A stretch of DNA of 64,000 nt, from positions 1 through 64,000 of the forward strand of contig NZ_CALJON010000001.1 of assembly GCF_937981445.1 (NCBI RefSeq), read 5' to 3'. How positions within the stretch are numbered: the stretch's first letter is position 1; each line of letters opens with the position of its first letter. Shown here piece by piece: positions 1 through 8,192 of the stretch. Below the pieces are notes generated by a model. The model searched no databases. It saw only the letters and a program-made list of their open reading frames with translations, and was not told the origin of the DNA. The stretch is from an uncultured Veillonella sp. Its GTDB lineage: Bacteria > Bacillota > Negativicutes > Veillonellales > Veillonellaceae. A program made the translations under genes and the position numbers.

Positions 1-23
1 CGTCCGCTACAGGACGCCTTTTT
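1..23 (+). terminator. Intrinsic terminator of a gene upstream of the window (left arm cut)
   Basis: CGTCC and GGACG pair around a six-base loop, and the stem is followed by CC and a run of five T. The left arm starts at base 1, so the stem probably extends outside the window. It would end a plus-strand transcript from the left. Confidence 0.6.
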
Positions 24-25
24 GC

Positions 26-118
26 ATTGTGCATAGTGTATAACTTGTATTGTGCATAGTGTATAACTTGTATTGTGCATAGTGTATAACTTATATTGTG
101 TCATGGTGTATAGTTTAT
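26..118. repeat. Tandem array, period 23 bp, four units
   Basis: Units begin at 26, 49, 72 and 95. The first two are identical (ATTGTGCATAGTG followed by TATAACTTGT). The third differs at one base, and the fourth is one base longer with several changes. The array fills the gap between the upstream terminator and the promoter-like sequence of the YvrJ gene. Confidence 0.85.
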
Positions 119-122
119 ATAG

Positions 123-151
123 TTGACAAAGTATTTCTTTTGTAATGTATA
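123..151 (+). promoter_or_regulatory. Possible promoter for the YvrJ-like gene
   Basis: A consensus -35 box TTGACA is followed after 17 bp by TGTATA as a weak -10. Transcription would start around 158, leaving a leader of only about ten bases containing the GAGGAGG ribosome site. The -35 is convincing; the -10 is not. Confidence 0.4.
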
Positions 152-167
152 TTACAGAGGAGGTGTT

Positions 168-332
168 ATGATGGAAGAGCTTTTGACGGCAGCGGCTAAT
201 TATGGATTTCCTATGGTAGTGGCATCGTATTTATTACTTCGCTTAGAGCAGAAAATGGACTCCCTCAGTGAATCGATTACAGAACTAGTTACTACCTTAA
301 GGGCACAACAAGGCATGAGGCAAAGTAAGTAG
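168..332 (+). CDS. YvrJ-family small membrane protein
   Basis: This encodes a 54-residue protein starting at the tandem ATG-ATG after a strong GAGGAGG ribosome site, so I reject the longer upstream reading. A short N-terminal part (MEELLTAAANYGFP) leads into one hydrophobic helix (roughly residues 12-24), followed by a charged amphipathic helix (LRLEQKMDSLSESITEL). This arrangement, with the G-F-P motif before the helix, is typical of the YvrJ family, whose function is poorly defined. It stands alone between a tandem array and its own terminator. The family call is by recognition of the pattern; the role is unknown. Confidence 0.7.
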   Translation: MMEELLTAAANYGFPMVVASYLLLRLEQKMDSLSESITELVTTLRAQQGMRQSK

Positions 333-404
333 AAATCCAAAGCAAGCAAGATGTGTAAGCATTGAGCGTTATAAGCAGGTAGGCGTTGAGCACATGGGGG
401 TATA

Positions 405-446
405 AAAAGCCCTAGATGCATTAGCTGTAATGTATCTAGGGCTTTT
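405..446 (+). terminator. Intrinsic terminator after the YvrJ gene
   Basis: AAAAGCCCTAGATGCA pairs with TGTATCTAGGGCTTTT around a short loop. Both flanks are A/T runs, so it could act in both directions and also stop the convergent DUF805 transcript. Confidence 0.85.
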
Positions 447-481
447 GTTGTACCTATATGAATAATTTTTGTGGTTAGATG

Positions 482-588
482 TAATGTGCCAATGGGTCTA
501 ATGTACCAATGACTAATGTGTCATTGACTAGTGTACCAATGACTAATGTATCAATGACTAACGTGTCATTGACTAATGGATTGATGAT
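482..588. repeat. Tandem array, period 15 bp, about seven units
   Basis: Units of the form TAATGTATCAATGAC begin at 499, 514, 529, 544, 559 and 574, with a more diverged unit at 482. Alternate units carry CAATGAC or CATTGAC. The array ends one base before the stop codon of the minus-strand DUF805 gene, so it lies immediately downstream of that gene. A minus-strand reading frame through it (475-711) only translates the repeat. Confidence 0.9.
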
Positions 589-589
589 T

Positions 590-1132
590 TTACGTATTAG
601 CCGGTTTGCGCCGTGCTGTACGACGTTTTGGTTTATTTGAATTAGGCCAAGTTGGGGGCAAGCCATAAACATTGGGCTTAGGACTACCAGGAATGAATAA
701 GAGGAAACCATTCACTGTCCAGGTAATGAGCAAGAATATAAAGTTAAAGGATTTTATATTGCTATATGGATAGGTGAAAGCCATGAGTAGGCACCAAAGG
801 ATACCTACAAGGCCGTGGATATTGAGGTCTTGAAAGCGACGTGCATAGAGCACGTAAAAAAATGTAAGTAAAATACAATGGCCGAAAAATGTGAGTGTTT
901 TCACGGCATAATAGGAAGCCAACACAACTACATTTTCTGTCATAGTGGAGATTAAATTGTTAAAAAAGCCTGAAACTACAGTGAGGCCAATGAGTCCAAT
1001 TAAGAATTGTAAGCGATTTAATCGACCTTGTAAGGCTAAAATTTTTATTTTATGCGTATAGGCCCAGCGTGTAATGGCTAAAGCCAGTATGCCCATCAAG
1101 AGGGTGAGACCTATATTTATCCAAATATCCAT
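590..1132 (-). CDS. DUF805 family integral membrane protein
   Basis: A 180-residue protein with an N-terminal hydrophobic helix, a conserved G-R-L-N-R-x-x-F segment near residue 36, three further hydrophobic segments, and the R-R-F-Q-D-L-N motif near residue 98 before the last helices. These are the hallmarks of DUF805 (E. coli YhaH-like) inner-membrane proteins, whose function is unknown. The C-terminus is a basic tail (KPKRRTARRKP). An AAGGACG ribosome site precedes the ATG. It is transcribed alone on the minus strand, with a 15-bp tandem array directly beyond the stop codon. Confidence 0.8.
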   Translation of the reverse strand: MDIWINIGLTLLMGILALAITRWAYTHKIKILALQGRLNRLQFLIGLIGLTVVSGFFNNLISTMTENVVVLASYYAVKTLTFFGHCILLTFFYVLYARRFQDLNIHGLVGILWCLLMAFTYPYSNIKSFNFIFLLITWTVNGFLLFIPGSPKPNVYGLPPTWPNSNKPKRRTARRKPANT

Positions 1133-1168
1133 GCAATCGTCCTTTTCAACTATACTTTTAATTCTATA

Positions 1169-1197
1169 ATTATAACATAAAATGAAGAACAGATAAA
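1169..1197 (-). promoter_or_regulatory. Probable promoter of the DUF805 gene
   Basis: Read on the minus strand there is TTTATC, 17 bp, then a perfect TATAAT, about 37 bp before the start codon. The -10 is strong and the -35 is only partial. Confidence 0.5.
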
Positions 1198-1199
1198 GA

Positions 1200-1231
1200 A
1201 AGGAGCACAGACCTAAGTCTGCGCTCCTTTT
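1200..1231 (-). terminator. Intrinsic terminator of the pyridoxamine kinase / ECF operon
   Basis: AGGAGCACAGAC pairs with GTCTGCGCTCCT, with a four-base CTAA loop region. On the minus strand the stem is followed by a T-rich tail (TTCTTTATCT); on the plus strand it is followed by TTTTT. Its place beyond the last gene of a minus-strand operon suggests the minus orientation. Confidence 0.7.
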
Positions 1232-1334
1232 TGTGTATAGGAAAGATGGAATATTTTATTAAACGCACTGAATTTTAAACTGTTCGCTTCTGTTGTTGAG
1301 GGGCCAGCTTATTTTCCATTGCGAAACATCCGAA

Positions 1335-1850
1335 TTATTTCCGATTACGAATGCTCCAAATAGCTGGGATTAAGAAGATGGAAACAAGAAAGCCCACCCC
1401 GCTAGTAATAAAGCTTGCTGGTAAGCGAACAATAGCCATTTCATAACTATTGTATACATCGGCCCAGGCTACGAAATATCCGGCAGCAGTCCAAATAGCA
1501 CCTAGCACAATGGCGAGGATGATACGAGCAAAGAGTGCTTTGGTTAAGGCTTTCTTCTGAGGCCATAAGCCTATTACAATATAACCCACTAGAAGGCCAC
1601 AAATACCTTTAATGACAATAGAATACAAGGTATACACATATTTGCCTGCAATCATATCGAAAATGGCTGATCCTAAAGCAGCGGAGATGCCACCATAGAT
1701 ACCGCCAAAGAGTGATGATATGGTGAAGAGTGCCGCCGATCCTAGATGTACCATGCCACCGGTAGGTAGGGGAATAAAAATAAATGTAGCCAACACCATT
1801 AAAGCAGAGAGCATACCAATATATACAATATCACGGATAGAGAATTTCAT
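1335..1850 (-). CDS. ECF transporter S component, probably for vitamin B6
   Basis: A 171-residue, very hydrophobic protein with about five or six membrane segments and the N-terminal pattern of ECF substrate-binding (S) subunits: a short cytoplasmic helix (KFSIRDIVYIGMLSAL) and a G-G-M-V-H-L-G-S loop before the next helix. S components bind the vitamin and dock on a shared EcfA/EcfA'/EcfT module, which is not in this window. The start codon lies two bases after the pyridoxamine kinase stop, and its ribosome site is inside that gene, so the two are translationally coupled. The B6 substrate is inferred only from this neighbour. Confidence 0.75.
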   Translation of the reverse strand: MKFSIRDIVYIGMLSALMVLATFIFIPLPTGGMVHLGSAALFTISSLFGGIYGGISAALGSAIFDMIAGKYVYTLYSIVIKGICGLLVGYIVIGLWPQKKALTKALFARIILAIVLGAIWTAAGYFVAWADVYNSYEMAIVRLPASFITSGVGFLVSIFLIPAIWSIRNRK

Positions 1851-1852
1851 GA

Positions 1853-2713
1853 TTATGCCTCCCGTTTAACGAGTTTTGTAAGCTCGCCTAGTAATGGTTC
1901 GAATAAGAGACCATTTCGCATGGATCCAATAGTATCATGAGTATATTTTACTGCATCAGTTGTAAAATTAGCAGCAATGGTAGCACTTTCATGGGTGGAA
2001 TAGCCTTGTAATAAGCAGCCTGTTAATACAGCAGTAAAAATATCACCCGTACCATGAGCTTTTACTGGCACTAGCTTGGTGTTAATGAAGTCTAAGGAAT
2101 TGGTTTCTCCATCGTAAATGGCCACGACTGCCTTATCTTCATGAGGTACACCAGACATGATGACATGGCGTGGTCCCATTTTGTGAAGGCGTTCACAAAT
2201 CATACGAATTGTGTCATCGGTCACTTTTTTTGGTTCATATGGCAAGTCCAATAGGAAGGTTGCTTCGGTGTAATTAGGTTTAATAATTTGAGCATGGCTA
2301 ATAAGCTTACGCATTTCTTCAATCATTGTTTGATTGTAAACGGAGTATAAATGACCATCGTCAGCCATAGCTGGGTCTACGATGATGGGTGTCTGTTCAT
2401 TGCCAAAGCGCTCAATGGCTTCGATAACAATGTGGATTTGTTCAGGAGAGGCTAAGAAACCACTTTGAATGGCATCAAAGGTAATGTCATTTTTTACCCA
2501 ACAATCCATAAATGCACGAAGATGTTCGGAAAAGTCGACCATTTCATAATGCTCATATTCTAAGTGATTACATAAAAGAGCTGTTGGCAATGGTGCTGCT
2601 TGAGACCCTAGGGCACTAATAATAGGCATGGCCACGGTTAGGGAGCAACGACCGATGGAGCTCATATCTTGGATAGATAATACCGTTGGAACTGGATTTT
2701 TAACTGAATTCAT
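1853..2713 (-). CDS. pdxY: Pyridoxamine/pyridoxal kinase (PfkB-like fold)
   Basis: This enzyme phosphorylates pyridoxal, pyridoxamine or pyridoxine with ATP to salvage vitamin B6. With the ATG at 2713, which has GAGG seven bases upstream, the protein has 286 residues, the usual PdxY length. The upstream in-frame ATG at 2725 lacks a spaced ribosome site. Seen: the N-terminal S-I-Q-D-M-S-S-I-G-R-C-S segment, the IVDPAMADDG block, and the C-terminal G-H/T-G-D-I-F-T anion-hole motif (HGTGDIFTAVL) with the catalytic Asp. It is first in a two-gene operon with an ECF S component. Whether it is strictly PdxY or a PdxK-type enzyme cannot be decided by eye. Confidence 0.88.
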   Translation of the reverse strand: MNSVKNPVPTVLSIQDMSSIGRCSLTVAMPIISALGSQAAPLPTALLCNHLEYEHYEMVDFSEHLRAFMDCWVKNDITFDAIQSGFLASPEQIHIVIEAIERFGNEQTPIIVDPAMADDGHLYSVYNQTMIEEMRKLISHAQIIKPNYTEATFLLDLPYEPKKVTDDTIRMICERLHKMGPRHVIMSGVPHEDKAVVAIYDGETNSLDFINTKLVPVKAHGTGDIFTAVLTGCLLQGYSTHESATIAANFTTDAVKYTHDTIGSMRNGLLFEPLLGELTKLVKREA

Positions 2714-2725
2714 AATAAGCCTCAT

Positions 2726-3062
2726 TTCTGTATGTTAAATTTCTATTAGTATTGTAAAAAACATAGTGTCATGTGTAAATATACAGAAAATTAAAAATGA
2801 ATAGGACAGATTGGGGCAGTACAATAAATTTGAACGCCTTACTCAATGAAAGTATTACATATAAATGAAACTATTATATAGAGATGATACGCCTTATACA
2901 TATGATAAAGGGTATATATACATATTAAGCAGTATGTGTAGCATTTAAAAAGTGCATGTAAATTTTAAGAAGTGAATGCAAAGGTATATGAAATGTATAT
3001 ATTATACAAAATTTTAAGTATACTGGAATCTTGAGGGAGTATTGTATAATAGGGAAGTGGAT
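2726..3062. other. AT-rich divergent intergenic region
   Basis: This gap separates the minus-strand vitamin B6 operon from the plus-strand dpp operon, so it should hold both promoters. I see no clear riboswitch, hairpin or consensus promoter pair. Two minus-strand reading frames near 2925-3153 are driven by low-complexity and repeat sequence and are not credible genes. Confidence 0.4.
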
Positions 3063-3174
3063 ATAAATGATAATGGACGTAAATAATAATGGACGTAAAT
3101 GATAGTGGACATAATTGATAGTGAGCATAAATGGAAATGTTCATAAATGACAATGTTTATAAATGACAATGACT
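3063..3174. repeat. Tandem array, period 16 bp, seven units
   Basis: Seven adjacent 16-base units start at 3063, 3079, 3095, 3111, 3127, 3143 and 3159, with the pattern (A/G)TAAATGATAATGGAC. The last units drift to ATAAATGACAATGTTT and similar. The array sits directly upstream of the dpp operon start and may overlap its promoter region. Confidence 0.9.
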
Positions 3175-3208
3175 ATACTATAGTTAGGTATTGAGGAGTG
3201 TGACGCTT

Positions 3209-4138
3209 GTGGCACAATATATAGTTAAACGATTATTGGGGGCGCTCGTTGTAATGTGGGCGATTATTACCATTACTTTTTTGTTAATGAGAGCTATTCC
3301 TGGGGGACCTTTTACAGAGGAAAAGAAATTACCGCCTCAAATTAAGGCCACCATTGAAGCGACTTACCATTTAAATGATCCGCTGTGGCAGCAATATACA
3401 GATTATATGAGTCATGTGGCACAATTTGATTTAGGACCATCGTATAAATATATTGGGCGTAGCGTAAATGAAATTATCGGTGAAAGTTTTCCTATATCAG
3501 CTCAATTAGGTTTTGGTGCGTTAGCCTTTGCTTTAGTAGGGGGCCTCTTAGCTGGTATAGGCAGTGCCTTACGTCCCAACACTTGGCTCGACTATATTAT
3601 CACCATTGGGTCCACCATTGGTATATCAGTACCGACCTTTATTATTGGTGCTGTGCTGGTGTATTGGCTGGGTTTTGTATGGCCCATTTTTCCTGTAGCC
3701 TTGTGGAAAGGGCCGGCTTACATGGTGTTGCCCATTATTACATTAGGGGCGCAGCCTATGGCTTTTATAGCACGTTTGATGCGGAGTACTATGCTAGATG
3801 TATTGCAACAGGAATATATTAAGACAGCTCGTGCAAAGGGCTTAAGTATGTACCAGATTATATGGAAGCATGCGCTGCGCAATGCCATTTTACCGATTCT
3901 TACTTATATTGGACCTTTGGCTGCCGCTCTTTTAACGGGGAGCTTTATTGTGGAAACCATCTTTGCGATTCCTGGTTTGGGGAAATATTTTGTAACCTCC
4001 ATTTATAATCGCGATTATACCGTTATTTTAGGGGTAACCATTTTTTACAGTGCTTTAGTAGTCGGTTTTAACTTATTGGTGGATTTAATATATCCTTTAG
4101 TAGACCCACGGATTACTATGGAAGAGGAGGATGCATGA
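3209..4138 (+). CDS. dppB: Peptide ABC transporter permease, DppB/OppB type
   Basis: First permease of a peptide importer. I place the start at GTG 3209, ten bases after GAGGAG; the earlier TTG and GTG overlap that ribosome site. The protein opens with the family signature (YIVKRLLGALVVMW, then ITFLLMRAIPGGPF), has about six membrane segments, and carries the EAA-loop pattern (EYIKTARAKGLS) that docks on the ATPases. Its last codons overlap the next gene (ATGATG at the junction). The substrate could be di-, oligo- or murein peptides; the context of LdcA-like and penicillin-binding-fold genes favours murein peptides, which is inference. Confidence 0.9.
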   Translation: MAQYIVKRLLGALVVMWAIITITFLLMRAIPGGPFTEEKKLPPQIKATIEATYHLNDPLWQQYTDYMSHVAQFDLGPSYKYIGRSVNEIIGESFPISAQLGFGALAFALVGGLLAGIGSALRPNTWLDYIITIGSTIGISVPTFIIGAVLVYWLGFVWPIFPVALWKGPAYMVLPIITLGAQPMAFIARLMRSTMLDVLQQEYIKTARAKGLSMYQIIWKHALRNAILPILTYIGPLAAALLTGSFIVETIFAIPGLGKYFVTSIYNRDYTVILGVTIFYSALVVGFNLLVDLIYPLVDPRITMEEEDA

Positions 4139-5043
4139 TGAAATATACAATGGATGATTTTGCACCCTTAGGCGCTGTAGATCAAGACGATAATCAAGTA
4201 TATATAAAGAGGCCTTCACCATGGCAAAGGCTTAAGCAAAATCGCTTGGCTTTAGTCGGTTTATGCATTATTGTGTGCATGATTGTGTTAGCTATTATAG
4301 GGCCGTGGTTTTCGCCTTATACCTATGCGGATCAAAATTTAGCTTTGGCTAATGAGGCGCCATCCAGTGACCATTGGTTTGGCACTGATACATTGGGGCG
4401 TGATATATATGTACGCGTTGTATACGGTGCGCGCATTTCCTTAGCTGTAGGCTTTGTGGCAGCGGCTATTAATTTAGTGATTGGTGTTGTTTATGGTAGC
4501 ATTGCTGGCTATATGGGGGGCAAAGTAGACCGTCTTATGATGGGTCTAGTAGACATACTTTATGGTATTCCTTTGCTTTTGTATGTAATTTTACTTATGG
4601 TTGTTTTATCGCCTGGTTTGACATCTATTTTTCTTGCTCTTGGTATTGCCTATTGGCTTACCATGGCCCGCATTGTGCGAAGTCAGATTATGGCTCTTAA
4701 AAATGAAGAATATGTTTTAGCGGCGCGTGCTATGGGCGTGTCAAAATGGCGTATTTTATTTCGCCATATGTTACCTAATTGTTTAGGCCCGATTGTAATT
4801 ACTATGACGCTAGCAATTCCAGAGGCTATTTTTACAGAGGCTTTTTTGAGCTTTATTGGCCTTGGTGTTAGTGCACCGATGGCCAGTTGGGGCGTACTTG
4901 CTGCAGAAGGGATTAACTCCATGCGATCCTATCCATTTCAGCTGATTGCGCCAGCCTTAGCAATTGGGATTACCATGTTAGGCTTCACTTTCTTTGGCGA
5001 TGGCCTTCGCAGCGCATTAGACCCTAAGGAGGATGTAAAATGA
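4135..5043 (+). CDS. dppC: Peptide ABC transporter permease, DppC/OppC type
   Basis: Second permease subunit. It has a hydrophilic N-terminal stretch of about 35 residues, then a first membrane helix (LALVGLCIIVCMIVLAIIG), the H-W-F-G-T-D-T-L-G-R-D signature typical of DppC/OppC, about five more helices, and the EAA loop (EYVLAARAMGVS). It overlaps dppB by four bases at its start and dppD by four bases at its end (ATGA), so the operon is tightly coupled. ATG 4135 and ATG 4138 are both possible starts. Confidence 0.92.
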   Translation: MMKYTMDDFAPLGAVDQDDNQVYIKRPSPWQRLKQNRLALVGLCIIVCMIVLAIIGPWFSPYTYADQNLALANEAPSSDHWFGTDTLGRDIYVRVVYGARISLAVGFVAAAINLVIGVVYGSIAGYMGGKVDRLMMGLVDILYGIPLLLYVILLMVVLSPGLTSIFLALGIAYWLTMARIVRSQIMALKNEEYVLAARAMGVSKWRILFRHMLPNCLGPIVITMTLAIPEAIFTEAFLSFIGLGVSAPMASWGVLAAEGINSMRSYPFQLIAPALAIGITMLGFTFFGDGLRSALDPKEDVK

Positions 5044-6188
5044 GGAATATAGTCACCTTAGAGGATTTACATGTCACATTTAATACATTTTCAGGCCCTG
5101 TTTCAGCGGTTAGGGGCGTGTCCTTGCAATTGAGACCTGGTGAAGTACTAGGCCTTGTGGGGGAATCAGGTTGCGGTAAGTCGGTTACCTTACAGGCTCT
5201 AATGGGCCTCTTACCTCGCACGTATGCTAAACTGAATGTAAAACAGTTAGCCCTTGATAAACAAGATTTGACCGATGCTGATGAGCATACTTGGGAGCAG
5301 CTTAGAGGTACCACTGTAGGCATGGTCTTTCAAGATCCTATGACAGCGTTAAACCCTTTGCTTACGATTGGCACGCAATTAAAAGAGTCTGTGGCGCTAT
5401 ATAAAAACAGAAATCGCCAAACAATTAGTACTGAGTCAGCTAGTTATGAAGCGATTGAACCAGAACTTTCTAGTACGGAAGCAATTCGTGTTGACACAAC
5501 TAGTACAGAAACTAGTAGTACCATGAACACTGATTCTACAGCTAGTGGCGGTGGTTCAGTTTCGTCTGGACTAACTGCGCAAAGTGATGACGAAATTTGC
5601 ATAGACTTATTAAAAAAGGTGGGCATAGCTGATCCAGCGCGGCGGCTGAAACAGTATCCTCATGAGCTTAGCGGCGGCATGCGCCAACGCGTGGTTATTG
5701 CCATGGCCTTGGCGGGACGTCCTAAGCTATTGCTAGCTGATGAACCCACCACAGCCTTAGATGTTACTACAGAGGCACAAATTCTATTACTTTTAAAAGA
5801 ATTAGTGGCGAAAGAACATATGGGGATGATTATTATTTCCCATAATTTACGAGTTATTGCACAAGTCTGTGAACGAATCGCTGTAATGTATGCCGGTCAA
5901 ATTGTAGAATCTGGCTCTGTGGTGGAATTAATAAATGGACCTTTACATCCTTATTTACAGGGCTTGCTAGGGTCCTTGCCAACGAAGGACAAAAAAGAAT
6001 TAATCGCCATTGGTGGACAGCCACCAGATAGTTTGCATTTACCTACAGGTTGTGCTTTTCATCCTAGATGCTCAAAGGCGATGAATATCTGCGCTAGGGA
6101 GATGCCTTTACTACAACATGTTAAGGGCGCTGGTGAAGAGCGGCAATTACGTTGCTGGTTGCAAGCTAAAGAGGAGGTGACGCCATGA
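5040..6188 (+). CDS. dppD: Peptide ABC transporter ATPase, DppD/OppD type, with a Ser/Thr-rich insertion
   Basis: ATP-binding subunit of the importer. Walker A GESGCGKS is at residues 41-48, the Q-loop follows in VFQDPMTALNP, the signature is LSGGMRQR, Walker B is LLADEPTTALD, and the H-loop is SHN. The C-terminal oligopeptide-transporter tail with its Cys cluster (GCAFHPRC) is present. Between the Q-loop region and the signature lies an unusual low-complexity stretch of about 60 residues (roughly 120-185), rich in Ser, Thr and Glu and absent from typical DppD proteins. The reading frame stays open and all motifs are intact, so the gene is probably functional. Confidence 0.9.
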   Translation: MRNIVTLEDLHVTFNTFSGPVSAVRGVSLQLRPGEVLGLVGESGCGKSVTLQALMGLLPRTYAKLNVKQLALDKQDLTDADEHTWEQLRGTTVGMVFQDPMTALNPLLTIGTQLKESVALYKNRNRQTISTESASYEAIEPELSSTEAIRVDTTSTETSSTMNTDSTASGGGSVSSGLTAQSDDEICIDLLKKVGIADPARRLKQYPHELSGGMRQRVVIAMALAGRPKLLLADEPTTALDVTTEAQILLLLKELVAKEHMGMIIISHNLRVIAQVCERIAVMYAGQIVESGSVVELINGPLHPYLQGLLGSLPTKDKKELIAIGGQPPDSLHLPTGCAFHPRCSKAMNICAREMPLLQHVKGAGEERQLRCWLQAKEEVTP

Positions 6189-7297
6189 GTGAAGGAATAA
6201 AAAATACGTATCAAAGTAGTAATGCCGAATATAAGCCTATGGACATGGGGTCTTTGAAGAATTCTAATGAGCGTCATGGACTACCTGGGAACCGAGGGCT
6301 GGACACTGCGTCTGAAGGGGGGCGCACTGCTTCGATTCATGAGACTTCTGGCTATATTTGGCGAACCGAATCGCTGTGTAAGCATTTTTTAGCGAAGCGT
6401 CATTTTTTTGATCGGTCCCCACAAGTAGTTCGCGCCTTGGAGCAGGTTAGCTTATATCAAAAAGTAGGTGAAACTTTAGGGATTGTAGGCGAGTCAGGGT
6501 GTGGTAAATCTACTTTTGGCCGCACTTTAATGGGCCTATATCCTAAAAGCAGTGGTCGCATTTGGGTAAAAGACCGTGAAATTATGAGTGAAGATGATGG
6601 GCGATTTGTGCTCCAACATATTCAAATGGTCTTTCAAGATCCCTATGCATCACTCAATCCACGTATGACAGTGCGACAAATTTTACGGGAGCCCCTTACG
6701 GTTCAGGGGGCCTGGTCTAGGGCAGAGCAAAATGAATTAGTAGAGGCTGTGTTACATGAAGTGGGGCTCTCTAAATCACAAGGCGAACGATATGCTCATG
6801 AGTTTAGTGGTGGTCAACGGCAGCGTATAGGTATTGGGCGTGCATTGATTAGCAATCCGGAATGTATTATTTGTGATGAACCCATTTCTGCATTAGATGT
6901 GTCTATACAGGTGCAGATTATAAAATTGCTGGCTCGTTTACAAGAGGAAAAGCAAGTGGGCTATGTTTTTATTTCCCATGATTTAAACATGGTGCGCTAT
7001 ATGAGTCAGCGCATTGCGGTTATGTATTTAGGTCATGTTGTGGAAGAAGGAACGACACAGGCGGTATACGAAAATCCACTTCATCCTTACACACAGGCTT
7101 TAATACGGCTTAATGCCCCTTTAGCGGCACCTATGACGATTGGGCCGGTCCTAGAAGGTGAAGTACCAAGCCCTCTTGATGAAGTAGTGGGCTGTCCTTT
7201 TGCACCGCGCTGTCCTGAAGCACAGCCTATTTGTAAAGAGAAAAGTCCTTCCTTAACATTGAAAGGGCCGCAACGAGTGGCTTGTTGGCAGCGATAG
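6185..7297 (+). CDS. dppF: Peptide ABC transporter ATPase, DppF/OppF type
   Basis: Second ATPase of the importer; it pairs with DppD. Seen: Walker A GESGCGKST, Q-loop VFQDPYASLNPRM, signature FSGGQRQR, Walker B CDEPISALD, H-loop SHD and a C-terminal GCPFAPRC Cys tail. The N-terminus carries about 55 hydrophilic residues before the ABC domain begins (WRTESLCKHF), longer than usual. The ATG is preceded by GAGGAGGTGA inside dppD and overlaps its end. The stop codon lies within the first unit of a 16-bp tandem array. Confidence 0.9.
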   Translation: MSEGIKNTYQSSNAEYKPMDMGSLKNSNERHGLPGNRGLDTASEGGRTASIHETSGYIWRTESLCKHFLAKRHFFDRSPQVVRALEQVSLYQKVGETLGIVGESGCGKSTFGRTLMGLYPKSSGRIWVKDREIMSEDDGRFVLQHIQMVFQDPYASLNPRMTVRQILREPLTVQGAWSRAEQNELVEAVLHEVGLSKSQGERYAHEFSGGQRQRIGIGRALISNPECIICDEPISALDVSIQVQIIKLLARLQEEKQVGYVFISHDLNMVRYMSQRIAVMYLGHVVEEGTTQAVYENPLHPYTQALIRLNAPLAAPMTIGPVLEGEVPSPLDEVVGCPFAPRCPEAQPICKEKSPSLTLKGPQRVACWQR

Positions 7298-7356
7298 GAA
7301 GATAAATCGCTAAGAAGATAAATCGATAGGAAGATAAATCGATAGGAAGATAAAGG
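7293..7356. repeat. Tandem array, period 16 bp, four units, starting inside the dppF stop region
   Basis: Units GATAGGAAGATAAATC begin at 7293, 7309, 7325 and 7341. Units one and three are identical; unit two starts GCTAAG and unit four ends AAAGG. The first unit includes the dppF stop codon, which suggests the array grew by duplication of the gene's 3' edge. Confidence 0.9.
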
Positions 7357-7379
7357 GATGGGAAATAATAGGAGACTGT

Positions 7380-8183
7380 ATGAATGAAATGTTAAAGAAT
7401 GCCCTAGACGAGGTCATTGAAACGATGGCTCCAACCGGGCATATATCGTATTTAGTAACTGAGCTGCATTCCGAGGGTGGCTTTACGACTCTTTGTGCAC
7501 GGCAGGAAGAGGCGGTGCACGCTTCGGCGAGCATGATTAAAGTATTAATTATGGCTACCTTATTTCACCAAGCACGAGTGGGAGCACTTTCGTTAGATGA
7601 GGTAGTAGCTCTTCATGAAATACCCCGCGTCTTCGGTGGTGGGGCGCTGCAGGAATTAGGCGAGAATCACAGTTTTACATATTTAGAATTATGTCGATTA
7701 ATGATGGTGCTCAGCGATAATTGGGCCACCAATTTACTGATTCATCGCCTAGGCTTTGATGTTATAAATGAGTATGCCCGTTCCTTAGGGCTAAATCAGA
7801 CTCATTTAGAGCGTTTCATGATGGATGGAGCCGCTAGAGCGGCAGGTCTTGAAAATAAAATGACTGTTCATGATTTGATGATTTTGTATGAGACTTTGTA
7901 TACATATCGCCAAGAACCATCTATTGGCAGTGAAATGTGGGCCATTTTAGGACGTCAGCAATTTCGTGATAAATTGCCCTTTTATTGGGGGGAAGAGCAA
8001 GTATTTCACCATAAGACAGGCTCTTTGGAAGAAGTGGAACATGATGGTGGACTTTTACCACTGGGGGCGCATATGTATGGAATGGCTGTGTTTATCTCGC
8101 AAGTGCCTAATGCAGAGGGGATACAATTAGGAGCTCGACTAGGGCGAATTATTAAACAATGGTTAGAGGCTAGGCTAGCATAG
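7380..8183 (+). CDS. Cytoplasmic serine hydrolase of the class A beta-lactamase / penicillin-binding fold
   Basis: A 267-residue protein with the three active-site elements of the fold: S-M-I-K at 51-54 (nucleophile Ser51, Lys54), S-D-N at 112-114 and K-T-G at 212-214. There is no signal peptide, so it should act in the cytoplasm, unlike true beta-lactamases. The omega-loop E-x-x-L-N motif of class A enzymes is not recognisable, so classical penicillin hydrolysis is doubtful. GGAG sits about eight bases before the ATG. Its place between the importer ATPase and the binding protein suggests it acts on an imported peptide, possibly one containing D-amino acids; that is inference. Confidence 0.8.
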   Translation: MNEMLKNALDEVIETMAPTGHISYLVTELHSEGGFTTLCARQEEAVHASASMIKVLIMATLFHQARVGALSLDEVVALHEIPRVFGGGALQELGENHSFTYLELCRLMMVLSDNWATNLLIHRLGFDVINEYARSLGLNQTHLERFMMDGAARAAGLENKMTVHDLMILYETLYTYRQEPSIGSEMWAILGRQQFRDKLPFYWGEEQVFHHKTGSLEEVEHDGGLLPLGAHMYGMAVFISQVPNAEGIQLGARLGRIIKQWLEARLA

Positions 8184-8192
8184 GAGGGGACG

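Noticed and set aside
475..711. Minus-strand frame with LVNDTLVIGTL repeats
   Set aside because: It only translates the 15-bp tandem array and the end of the DUF805 gene in another frame; no ribosome site.
2925..3153. Two overlapping minus-strand frames rich in His, Tyr and Ile
   Set aside because: They come from the 16-bp array and AT-rich sequence and have no start signals.
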